Assembly: GCF_003073045.1 (NCBI RefSeq)
Contig: NC_037592.1
Coordinates: 10,506,007 to 10,570,006, forward strand
Source: Pomacea canaliculata
Lineage: Eukaryota > Mollusca > Gastropoda > Architaenioglossa > Ampullariidae
DNA length: 64,000 nucleotides
Reading direction: 5' to 3'
The position numbers and the translations under genes were made by a program. How positions within the stretch are numbered: position 1 is the stretch's first letter; every line of letters begins with the position of its first letter. Below are positions 32,855 to 43,203 of this stretch, piece by piece. The notes under the pieces were generated by a model. The model had not been told where the DNA came from, made no database searches, and saw nothing but the letters and a program-made list of their open reading frames with translations.

Positions 32855-34305
32855 TTATGTGTCTCTTGCTTGTCTCGCGGCAAGTCTCTGAGATCTGCGT
32901 GGCTGAGACACTACAGGTTCTGTCACAAGAGTTCTGGTTTGCTGGGGTGGTAGAACATCATACCAAAATGGCGTTTCTTCGTCACTGTCTTCCTCCGGAG
33001 CGTATGGCGCTTCCGGCAGTTGAATATCCTCTAGCTGTAGAGGTGGCCTCGCTGCTTTAATATCGCTTCTATTTAAAGTAAGTGCGGACCCCCCAGCGAG
33101 GGGTCTGACTGTGTATACCGCACTCTTCTCCCCAAATGGGCGGTTGGTGATCACGTGCAAGTCTGGCTTCCAGATGTCTTGCATTTTATTGCGGCCGGTG
33201 ACTCTGTTGATAATATATACGTACTGCCCGACGTGCAGTGGTTGGTCTCTCGCCCGCTTGTCTGTGTGCCGCTCACGGTTCCGTGCCGCATCCTTGGTAT
33301 TACGCAGAGCCTTGTAAAAGGCCTCCTGCAGCCGAAGACGATGTTGTCGCACCCAGTCGCTTGTGCTCACGGCAGAAGGGCTTTGTCGACCCAGAAAATA
33401 GTCAACCGGAAGGCGTGGCTCCCTGCCAAACAATAAGAAATATGGTGCGAAACCTGTTGACGCATGTGGGGTGCTGTTGTAGGCCTGAAGTAATTCCGGC
33501 AGGTATTCTGGCCACCGCCGCTTGTGTTCAACAGGTAGCGTTCTAAGAAGGTCGTGCATGGATCTATTGAATCGCTCACACTGACCATTTCCTTGGGGAT
33601 GGTATGGCGTCGTGCGGACTTCTTGATGTCATAGAGCTGGCACAATGCTTGCACCACTTTGCCCTCAAAGTCCCGGCCTGGTCACTATGGAGTCGCTGAG
33701 GGACACCAAACCTTTGGAACCATTCTTGCACCAACACCTTTGCGACAGTATCGGCTTGCTGATCCTTGTGGGAATGGCCTGCGTGAATTTTGTAAACACT
33801 CAGTCATTATTAGTACATTGTCCCTGCCATCACTTGACATTTCTAACTTGTAAGTCAATGGCCAGCACTGCAAGTGGGTAATCAGCAAGCAGATGTCCTG
33901 AAGGTGTTGGTGCACATTGTCGACGGTTTAACACACACCTGTCACAATTGTCTATGTAGTTTTTTAACATCACAGTACATCCCGGCCAGTATACTCTGGC
34001 TTTTAACAGTGAAATAGTCCGGTCAAATCTTGGTGCCCCATGCGGTCATGTACTAATGAGAGAATATTGGGTCTTAGAGCACTGGGGAGCACAAGTTGTT
34101 CGACCTCTCCAAGTGTAGTGTCACTCACTCTTCGAAACAGCAGCTCGTTCTGACAAAACAGTCTTGAATGCTGTTTTCTTAGTACGCGTGCTTCGTGTTC
34201 CTGTGACAGCGGGGGTCTCTTTGGCCAGGCATTAATGATAGCCTTGAGGATACGATCCTCAGCCTGCAGTGTCCTCAACGTGGCGGTTGAAAGCTGTGGA
34301 AACAC
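32855..34305 (-). pseudogene. Retrotransposon integrase region, frameshifted
   Basis: Three frames cover it. At 34305-34003 is the N-terminal zinc region (LVHDRMGHQDLTGLFHC). At about 33657-33540 is the catalytic core end, split between two frames. At 33559-32855 is the C-terminal part with LPELLQAYNSTPHASTGFAP and GREPRLPVDYFLG, followed by a NRVTGRNKMQDIW segment typical of gypsy-type integrases. Frame changes near 33560 and between 33660 and 34000 break it. Confidence 0.85.
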
Positions 34306-34326
34306 TCCAATAGAAGTATAATGTCG

Positions 34327-35079
34327 TCATCCATGGATGGTGATATGCGTGCACATCACATGGCTGCTGTGCACACACAGCTCACACGATTCAGAAATCT
34401 CTACTGGGATGGAAGTGCCGTTAGAGTGAGAGAGGTCCACATCGGAATGTGCACCGTCACATATTGGAAGTCTAGATAATCCATCTGCAGGATTCTGACT
34501 GCCTGGTCGATATACAACAGTCATGTCAAACTGTGCCAGTTGCGATGCCATCTCTGTTCCACTGCTCCCAGCTTTGCAGTTTTGTAATGACAAGCGCGTT
34601 GTTGTCGGTGTACACGACGAACTGTGCACCTAGCAGGTAGTGTCTGAACTTGTCAGTCACCGCCACTTCATCGCAAGAAATTCCAACTTCATGCTGCTGT
34701 AATTGCTGTCATTTCGCTCTGTGGGGCGCAGACGTCGGCTGGCATAGGAAATAACCCGCTTTCTGCCCTCCTGCACCTGTGACAGAATGGCACCGAGCCC
34801 CTCGTTGCTGGCATCGGTCTCTACAATGAAAGGCTGTGTGAAATCAGCGTACCCTAGCACTGGTGCACCTGACAACACCGACTTAAGGGTGTCGAACGCA
34901 GCCTGGTGGACACACTGCCATTTCGCTGTGATATCATTCTGTCTCTTTTTCTTTTCTTGCGTGGCCTGCGTCACCAGGTCATGTAATGCGCCAGCTATCT
35001 TGGCGAACCCCTTGATAAATCGCCGGTAATAGCTGGCAAATCCCAGGAAACTGCGTAACTCCGAGACAGTTTTGGGCAC
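34327..35079 (-). pseudogene. Retrotransposon RNase H region, frameshifted
   Basis: Frame 35079-34657 has FIVETDASNEGLGAILSQ (first catalytic Asp of RNase H) and SYASRRLRPTERNDSNYSSM. Frame 34629-34327 has VVYRPGSQNPADGLSRLP, the conserved tail motif (HxPGxxNxxADxLSR). A break near 34640-34657 separates the two. Confidence 0.88.
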
Positions 35080-35128
35080 CGGCCACTTCTGTACTACCTC
35101 TACTTTTCCAGTTTCACAACTGACACCT

Positions 35129-35736
35129 TCAGCGAAATGTATGGCCTAAGTAGGTCACCTCTCGCCGGAGGAATTGGCACTTATCCAGCCGCAGTTTTAA
35201 TCCCGTCTCCACGATGCGTCCCAAGAGCCGATCAAGATGTGCTAAATGTTCATCGAACGTCTTGGAGTATATCAAGAGATCGTCTAAGTACACAAGAAGG
35301 AATGAAAACAAAAAGTCCGACATTGTCGTCTGCATTAACCTCTGGAAGTGGCTGGTGCGGATGTTAGGCCCATTGGCATCCTGGTATACTCAAATAGTCC
35401 CATGGGTGTCACGAACGCGGTTTTGTGTCTGTCATCTGGGTGCATCGCTATCTGGTGGTAGCCGCTGGCAAGGTCAAGTGTTGAAAAGTACTGAGCCCCC
35501 ACCAGCGCGTCAAAGGACTCCTGGATGCGTGGTAGAGGGTAGGCATCTTTGACTGTCTTTTCATTGAGCCGTCTGTAGTCTACACATAGGCGCACACTGC
35601 CGTCCTTCTTCCGCACAATGACGATGGGTGCAGCGTATGCACTGTGGCTCTCCACAATCACTTCTGGTCTAGCAAGTCTTTTTATATGATCTTGCACTTC
35701 CTTTAGCTGGTGCGGAGCGATACGACGGTAGGGCAC
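35129..35736 (-). pseudogene. Retrotransposon reverse transcriptase, frameshifted
   Basis: Frame 35736-35335 carries VIVRKKDGSVRLCVDYRRLN, YPLPRIQE and FSTLDLASGYHQI. The continuing frame 35335-35129 carries VYLDDLLIYSKTFDEHLAHL with the YxDD active site. A break near 35335-35350 removes the join. Confidence 0.92.
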
Positions 35737-36148
35737 GCTACCGGCACCTCGTCCGTGGTACGCAGACGATGGAAGACAGCGTCCGTGTATCCGAGGTCCG
35801 TCGAGTCCCTAGCAAAACCAGACACATGCTTGTTCAACAGCGCCTGCAGTCGCTGATGCTGACTGACGGTGCCATCAAAGTCTGGACACGTGACGAACAG
35901 GTGTGTCAGTGACCTTAACCTTAGGGGAGCTGCTGGACTGATTGCAGATGATTAACTCGTTCACACCGACATCCACCGTGACACCTTGTTGGCAAACAAC
36001 ATTGTCCACAACTTGTAAAGTTGCGACGACAGTACGCGCCGGCAACGTAACGCTGCTACTGGTCAGGTTTGCCAGACGCACATAGCGGCTGGTGTGATGT
36101 GCTCCTGTGAGGGTGGGGACTAGCACCAGCCCCCTGGTAATGGTTGTG

Positions 36149-36695
36149 CTACGGGGGCGGCGAGCAGAGGCGATGGTACGGCACGCTCGTCACTTTAATT
36201 GTGACCATTGAAAATGCAGGAACATACGTGTTGACAGCGGCCCTAGCCAGTCCTTTTGTTGACACTGTCCTCTCAAGGTGAGCCTCACGCACTGCTACCT
36301 GTACTGCATGCGGCACATCTGCGGTGGCGTCAGGTATCCGATCAAGGACGTTCATCCCTAGTAGAAGTGGTACACGCCTCCTGCGCTCTCTTGTGCCCGC
36401 ATCGACAGGATCATTGACAATTAGGATAGGAATGTCTTTCAGACACTGGTCAAAAACTTTAATATCCACCAGCGCTACTCCTGAATATGGCACTTCCGCT
36501 CCGCCGGTCCCTCTCAAAGGTGATGGGGAGATGATTTAATTGTAAATTCTGTATATGCCCTCGGGCCCATTCATCAGTGACTGTCGTCACCTCACTGCCG
36601 GTGTCGAGCAGCGCCAGTACTCGAATTCCTTGAATTTCCGCCTCCACCGTCGGACACTTTCCAGTCAGTCCTGCTACAACTCCTTTCCCCGTCAT
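36149..36695 (-). pseudogene. Retrotransposon aspartic protease region
   Basis: Frame 36695-36459 contains VLALLDTGSEVTTVTDEW with the DTG catalytic triad. The adjacent frame 36517-36149 continues with VPLLLGMNVLDRIP, the C-terminal ILG-type motif of retroviral-type proteases. The two frames overlap, so a shift separates them. The peptide between protease and RT (36126-35875) has no clear domain. Confidence 0.8.
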
Positions 36696-36699
36696 CCTG

Positions 36700-37335
36700 T
36701 TACAAGACGACGGGGACAGTCATGTTTTCCTGACCGGTTGGGCTGCTGTCCTCCGAGATGTTGTTAATCGCTGCCGCTTGGACGCCGCGCCGCCCTCCTC
36801 CTCGCCTGTAAAAGCTGTTTGTGATAGGGCTGAATCTTTGACCATCTCGTTGTCTCGCCTGCTGTCGTCGCAGGTATCTCTGTTTATGCTGACAATCAGC
36901 CTCCCGGTGCCCTCTCGTTCGCACCAATAGCACACAAGTGCCGCCGGTCGTGCGGTGCGGGTGGAGAGGATATTACTTTGTTGGATCCTATGAGGCTGGG
37001 AGGCCGTTTCCATTTCAGCTGCCTGACTCGTGCAGTCAGGCGATCTATCTCGTCCTCCCTGTCTTCATTGCCCTCCTCCTCTCTCTCTACACGCTTTGCC
37101 GTCTTCAGTAGGTCGGCAAAAGAAGAGGACTCATTGTCAGCCAGGTGTCTGGGACGTTTCCCGTCGAACATGGCAATTCTTCAGCCCCTTCACCAACTGG
37201 GGCCGCCAGATGGATATTTGAAATAACCGCTTCTGCAGGCTGTTTGCTTTTGCCTGCAAATTTGGCGAAAGCGTCGTGGCATACTCAGCAGACGGATTCT
37301 TCACGCCGCTGTCGGCGGTTATAAAAACTGGCGAT
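36700..37335 (-). pseudogene. Truncated gag with a split zinc knuckle
   Basis: A charged stretch (SSSFADLLKTAKRVEREEEG) precedes a CCHC knuckle whose halves are in different frames: CYWCEREG in one and GHREADC in another, at about 36890-36935. Upstream coding resemblance (AEYATTLSPNLQAKANSLQK) continues to about 37320 and then ends at the junction with the pogo tail. The N-terminal matrix/capsid part is missing. Confidence 0.75.
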
Positions 37336-38090
37336 TACATCGATGACATCTTTCCGTAAAGAAATCAGACAAGCAACTGCAGAGCAAGATTCTGATTCTC
37401 CTCAGCAAAAGATACAGAGAACAGAAACACCCGAAGAGCAGTTACCCTCTGTTTTTATTGAAGAGGACTCCCCTTCAAAACAATAACCATCCCCCTTCCC
37501 TCCTCCCTCCACATTCATTCCCTCCTGCCATAAAGTTTGGTACAGGTACAGTAAATGAAACACAATTTACTGTACTGTACAGTACATTTTATTTTTTATT
37601 TTTTGTTTTAATAAATACACTTTTATTTCTTATTTCTTGTTGAGACTCATGTTTTCTACATATTATATACCAGAATTTAGGCCAGTAAATAGGCATTTTC
37701 TGGGGCTTGGAACGCATTAATCCAGTTTCCATTATTTCCTATGGGTTTCATTGCTTCGGTTCTCGAACAATTTGGTTCTCGACCGTCCTCCCGGAACGAA
37801 TTATGTTCGAGAACCGAGGTATCACTGTATTACGATAAGTAGTTATGATAATAGTCAGTTAATGAATATATAGCTAATATAAATAAGGTTGAAACTGTTA
37901 ATTAAAATCAATTATTGAATGACTCATTTTCTTATTGGTAATTTACTTTATTGACGATTTCATTATGAGTAATGAGTTTGTTACTTAACAATTGGCTAAT
38001 AAACAGTTTTCCTTTATTATAATTTTTATAGTTTAAAATTGAATTAACTTTCACTGAACAGACTTCAATGCTGCACGATGAGAAAATCTT

Positions 38091-38112
38091 TGTTGTTGTT
38101 GTTGTTGTTGTT
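38091..38112. repeat. (GTT)n microsatellite
   Basis: Seven consecutive GTT-type units between the two pogo-type elements. Confidence 0.9.
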
Positions 38113-38193
38113 ATTTTTTGGCATTCTTCACATCCTTGACATTCTTCGCGTCACTAACGGTCGCAATGGGAAGATCGAAGCATGACGACAGTA

Positions 38194-39027
38194 CAGTGGA
38201 ACCTCGGTTAACGAACTTAATCCCTTCTCGAAAGCTGTTCGTTATCCGAAATGTTCGTTATCCGAAACAATGTTTTCCATAAGAAATAAAGGAAATAGAT
38301 TTAATTGGTTCCCATCCCCTGTTGACTCGCTAATATATGAAAGTTACAGGCTATACAGGTATTAGTTTAATGAGAACAGTTATAATGCAATATAAATGGA
38401 ATTAAATAGACATAAAAACATTAACGCAAGTTCATCTAAACATCAGAAAACTTGGCATCCGTGGGTTTGTCGGCGTGGTTGGAAGCGGTGTGGGAGGGAA
38501 GGTGGAATTACGGCTATTGATTCCCCTCCCATGAGACACACGTGACATTATAGAAATCGGGGGGTGACTTCCCTTTTCTGTAGCTTTGAGGTTAAAGGAA
38601 AGAAATTGTCCAGTGTCTGTTCTTCTGTCTTTTGTAAAACTCTTCGATGAATACGACATCACATATCCGACAGACGCCATGCCACTTCATACTTTTCAAT
38701 TCATTTGTTGGCCGCTTCCTTGTCATTACCTCACTACATATAATTGCTCTAATCTTCTTTGAGAGCCATTATTGTGGGATTATCTTACTAAAAATAAGGC
38801 ACAAAAATCACTAATATCGAAGGATGGCGCATAGATAAAGGACGACTGATCGTAACTGTGTCTCGAGCGCGAGTGATGACATGCTGGTCGGTCACGTGTG
38901 GTTTCACGTGGCTGTTCGTATCCGCAAATTTTGTTCGCTATCCGAGACAAACTTTTATCGAAATTTTTGTTTCTTTTAACCGAAATATTCGCTATCCGTA
39001 CGGCGTTCGCTAACCGAGGTTCCACTG
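38194..39027. mobile_element. Pogo-type element (copy 2), 834 bp
   Basis: Same family as 20122-21009: ends CAGTGGAACCTCGGTTAACG and the inverted equivalent, TA on both sides (38192-38193, 39028-39029), and matching internal sequence throughout, including the transposase-tail remnant on the minus strand near 38655-38580. Small indels distinguish the copies. Confidence 0.88.
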
Positions 39028-41260
39028 TAGATGCTTTCAATAAACAGTACATGATAGAATAAATACATTATTAATATAATAACATGTTACAAGACAGGAG
39101 AAATTTAGTTGTGAAGACTTGTCCAGCGAAAGGAACACGAGTTGTGTAGGAGAGAAATGCCAATAAACACATGTTGGTGACATATAACACCTGGTGTCCT
39201 CGTCTCGACCGTTTCATGGGGACATCTAGTTACCTCCATGATCATATCTGCCATTTGTCCGTAATTTGTCTTTCACAACTGTCATCGTGATAGTCATGAT
39301 GCCTGTCATCTCAACGTTCATTGTGGATTGTGTACGTAGTTGCGGAGGTAGATACTAATTGTCTATGTATGTTGCTCGGTATCTAATTTTGTTATCAACA
39401 GGGGGAGGTCGTCAGCATGACAGTGTCGGCTATCTCTTATTAATTAGTCATGCTAGTGTATCAGACAAAAGCGCAGAATCACAGCTGTCTGCAGGACAGA
39501 GATCCTTGTGTTCAGGCCTTGTCGATGATCACTGTATTGTAGCTATACGTGTTCAGAGTGTGAGGTGCAGTGTACGAGAGAGAGACCGTGTATGTGTGTG
39601 TGTTAGAGAGAGACCCGTGTATGTATGTATAGTGTTAGAGAGAAAGAACACAATTCTCGTGTCGTGAGTGCCCCATTGTCGGCATGTAACCTCCCGATTA
39701 TTAAGCCTTCCGACAACAAAATTGATGTGGCCATAGGGGACATAACGGGAGCAGGAGAAGGGCCTGGTAAGGTCTCGAGATGAATCACAGGTGTCTAATC
39801 AAATCTCCTCCACAAATAATAACCCAACAACCGCGCCTGACCCCCTCCACAAGTTTCCACCATCGCATTGCGGAATAAACAAAGCCTTGTCGCTCACATC
39901 ACTCACCAGTCCCCCACTGCCTACTTCTTCAAAAGAATAAAAGTCCTGACGTGCGAGATAAAAGATGTACAGCAAGAAACAAATTTAATAAATATACAAG
40001 AGATGTGAAACACATACACACAACAATCTGGCTCATCGGTGGCATCCGTATTTCCAAATGTTTCTACTACTTAAGATGTCTTCAGCATGTTTTTATTAAT
40101 TACCGTTTCCCAAATAAAAAAAAAAATCATTCACATTGCATTTGATATTTTATTTAATGAGCACCAGCCCAACATATTCATTGCAAAATATCTCAAAAAG
40201 AAAGCTTGCAAATTCATGCTCTAATAAACTAGAACTGAGAATGTCATGTTTTTATCATAAAAGTCAAACAGACAAAGCAAAACAATGTATCTGCTGAAAA
40301 CTGTTTCATTTTTATGAACACCTGCAACATAAATTTTCGTCAATTAATTCAGAATAAGAAATTCTTACTTTCAGATATAAATTATTCAGTCATTTGGAGC
40401 AATTTATCCTCCAGTAGGAACAAGATCTTTATATGCATATCAAGCGTTTAACAACAATGTAATAAAACTCATTAAAAAAAAACAGATTGCAATTATTTTC
40501 GTGCCATCAATTGCAATAAGCAAAAAGAATCAGGAAGCCAAAATACATTTTATACAAAAACATTTTGCCTTTATTAGGTCTATGTCAATCGCACTACTCT
40601 GCAAACATTAACATTTTTTAAAAATCAGTAAAACAGTGTCCATTCAATAAATGTAAATCACTATATCTAAAACCCACTGTTTTAGATACTTTAAATAAAA
40701 AGTAATACTTTCTGTTTCAACAAATGTTATAAGGAGAACTTTATTTGAGCAAAACAAATAATTTGAAAAAAGAAATAAAGACAGAACAATCAAGAAGAAA
40801 TAAATACAAGGAAAATTCAACAAGAGAAAACCAAGAGGAGTGCCTCATGTCTACAACATAAATTATTATTTGCCCCCTTTATTCTTTGACTTCCTTTCCA
40901 TCAATTACTATTTCTTCTCACCCACACACACAACCCCAGCTCCATTCTTTAATTTTAGCACATTAGCTGTGATAATAATACAAAAAAGTTGAATATACCT
41001 GTATGTGTCAATATGATATACTTTAAACAGCTACAAATTCTTTAATCATTGCTGAAATTTCTTACAGCCAGGTGATACCTGTATCTGATGGAGGACAAGT
41101 CCCTTAAAGCGCTTTACACACACTGCAGATAAGGTTTAACCTCTCTCATCTCTGTAGCTTTATTTTATGCATTTCCAAATACTCTGCTCCCAAATGGTCT
41201 CTGAAGTGAAACTGAGGCTTGGATCACAGGAATCACAATCGTCATATTTTTAAGCCAAAG
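39028..41260. other. Intergenic; no gene recognised
   Basis: AT-rich, with a GA/GT-rich low-complexity run at about 39565-39650. No convincing exon on either strand. The right part probably contains 3'UTR or decayed fingers of the zinc-finger locus. Confidence 0.5.
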
Positions 41261-41264
41261 AAAT

Positions 41265-42141
41265 GAGGAAACAGCTTTACACAAACTGCACTGGTGAGGT
41301 GTAACACAGCAACAAATGAGAATGTGTTGTTTGACTTGCATGACCTAACTGCACTTACAATTCTGGCAGCTAGGAAGGTAACACCTCTAGGGATCAGCCT
41401 TCCTCTTTTCAAAATAGATGCATCTAAAATTCAGCTTTTCAAATTTTGCAAGGATGATGACTTGATAAGAACTTCAAAGCAGCTTTACCTAGCATGCCGG
41501 GGTAACAGTAAACACCATCATAGGTCATCATCTGTGTTTTTTTAAAGTAAATGCACACCTAAAAGCAGCTTTACACACAATGCACATGACACATCGCTGT
41601 AGATAAGCATGTGCATTTTCTAAGAAGGTGAGGACTTCAAAGCAACTTTAGAAACTTCACAAACTGGTGAGGTTTCAAATCATTGTGACTCACCTTGTGT
41701 GTTTTGAAAGTAGAAAAAGGTCTAAAAAAAAGCTGTACATACATGTGCACTGGTAAGATTCAACATAATTATGAATTAGATTGTGTCTTTTCAAACCAAT
41801 TAAAGAAGTTAAAAGCAGATTAATAGACACTTCAATGGTAAGATTTGTTTATTTCTGTGGACCTGCATATGCTGTTCAAATGAAATAAACTTTTGAAGGC
41901 AATGTTACACACACTGCACTTGTGAGGCTTATCAATGTGAACCTGCATGTGTTGTTTCAAAGCATCGGATTTTTTTTAAGGCAGCTTTACATATGATGCA
42001 CTGGTAAGGTTTCTTGTTTCTGTGGATTTGCCTTTGTTGTTTCAAATAGGATAATGTTTTCAAATACAGCTTACAAACCCTGCACTGGTGAGCTTCTCAT
42101 TCCTAAGAACCTGCATATGTCGTTTCAAAGTGTATGATCTT
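41265..42141 (-). pseudogene. Decayed C2H2 zinc-finger copies continuing the array
   Basis: The finger-unit motif GCAGCTTTACAcACACTGCAC (here with mismatches) recurs about every 84 bp, at about 41270, 41480, 41563, 41641, 41733, 41813, 41899, 41982 and 42066. Each copy has indels or stop codons, so no long frame survives. These are older or unselected members of the same tandem array as 42142-43203. Confidence 0.75.
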
Positions 42142-43203
42142 TTAAATGCACTTTTGAGGCTTCTGATCACTGTGAACCACCATATGACTTTTCAAATGTT
42201 GATAATCTTTTAATGCAGCTTTACACATACTGCACTTATGAAGCTTCTGATCACTGTGAACCAGCATATGACTTTTCAACTCTGATAATCTTTTAAATGC
42301 AGCTTTACACACACTGCACTTTTGAGGCTTCTGATCACTGTGAACCAGCATATGACTTTTCAATTCTGATAATCTTTTAAATGCAGCTTTACACACACTG
42401 CACTTATGAGGCTTCTGATCACTGTGAACCAGCATATGATTTTTCAAATCTGATAATCTTTTAAATGCAGCTTTACACACACTGCACTTTTGAGGCTTCT
42501 GATCACTGTGAACCAGCATATGACTTTTCAATTCTGATAATCTTTTAAATGCAGCTTTACACACACTGCACTTTTGAGGCTTCTGATCACTGTGAACCAG
42601 CATATGATTTTTCAACTCTAATAATCTTTTAAATGCAGCTTTACACACACTGCACTTTTGAGGCTTCTGATCACTGTGAACCAGCATATGACTTTTCAAC
42701 TCTGATAATCTTTTAAATGCAGCTTTACACACACTGCACTTTTGAGGCTTCTGATCACTGTGAACAAACATATGATTTTTAACTTCTGATAATTTTTTAA
42801 ATGTAGCTTTACACACACTGCACTTTTGAGGCTTCTGATCACTGTGAACCAGCATATGATTTTTCAAATCTGATAATCTTTTAAATGCAGCTTTACACAC
42901 ACTGCACTTATGAGGCTTCTGATCACTGTGAACCAGCATATGACTTTTCAAATGTGATAATCTTTTAAATGCAGCTTTACACACACTGCACTGGTGAGAT
43001 TTCTTGTTACTGCGAACCAGCATATGACTTTTCAAATTGGATGATGTTTTGAAGGCGGCTTTACATAAACTGCACTGAGGAGATCTCTCTGATCTTTTGA
43101 AAGCAGCTTTACATACTCTGCACTTTTGAGTTTTACCAGCGTGGTGTGACATGTGTTTTTGTGCAAGCATAAGAAATGGAATGAAGACATACACACTTTG
43201 CAC
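42142..43203 (-). CDS. C2H2 zinc-finger array, ten near-identical fingers; probably a partly decayed gene
   Basis: An open frame of about 353 codons. Ten fingers match C-x2-C-x12-H-x3-H with unit CSVCKAAFKRLSELKSHMLV and linker HSDQKPQK in place of the usual TGEKP. One degenerate finger (second His replaced by Arg) and a half finger precede them. The frame ends when a deletion inside a finger fuses AAGTGC directly to ATTTAAAAGA (42145-42160), giving a premature stop with further finger remnants beyond. At the 5' end the frame opens at a GTG, and another finger (EKCKVCMSSFHF) lies just upstream in a different frame, so the N-terminus is also shifted. The first Met in frame is in MLAQKHMSHH. 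Likely a nuclear DNA-binding protein if expressed. Confidence 0.7.
   Translation of the reverse strand: MQSVYVFIPFLMLAQKHMSHHAGKTQKCRVCKAAFKRSERSPQCSLCKAAFKTSSNLKSHMLVRSNKKSHQCSVCKAAFKRLSHLKSHMLVHSDQKPHKCSVCKAAFKRLSDLKNHMLVHSDQKPQKCSVCKATFKKLSEVKNHMFVHSDQKPQKCSVCKAAFKRLSELKSHMLVHSDQKPQKCSVCKAAFKRLLELKNHMLVHSDQKPQKCSVCKAAFKRLSELKSHMLVHSDQKPQKCSVCKAAFKRLSDLKNHMLVHSDQKPHKCSVCKAAFKRLSELKSHMLVHSDQKPQKCSVCKAAFKRLSELKSHMLVHSDQKLHKCSMCKAALKDYQHLKSHMVVHSDQKPQKCI

Larger units (their letters stand above)
32063..37340 (-). mobile_element. Decayed Ty3/gypsy-type LTR retrotransposon (gag-pol), minus strand
   Basis: From right to left: truncated gag (to about 37335), zinc knuckle, aspartic protease, reverse transcriptase, RNase H and integrase, in the order PR-RT-RH-IN typical of Ty3/gypsy. 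There are at least five frame breaks across pol, so it is inactive. The 5' part of gag and the 5' LTR are absent at the right junction with the pogo tail. The sequence left of 32850 should include the 3' LTR, but with only one copy its borders cannot be fixed; TGTGG at 32063 is a possible end. Confidence 0.85.
31678..37827 (+). mobile_element. Pogo/Tigger-type element, internally deleted, split by a retrotransposon
   Basis: Terminal inverted repeats begin CAGTGATACCTCGGTTCTCG at both ends, flanked by TA (31676-31677, 37828-37829). Only the C-terminal tail of the transposase remains, on the plus strand: EIANFVEQHHPDKVVANRAV and FNDNVMSTFRKILQRRKK at about 31930-32048. The acidic tail resumes at about 37345-37485 (DDIFP, DSDSPQQKIQRT, SKQ then TAA). 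The tail is interrupted by about 5.3 kb of gypsy sequence in the opposite orientation. The helix-turn-helix and DDE catalytic regions are missing, so it is non-autonomous. Confidence 0.85.
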
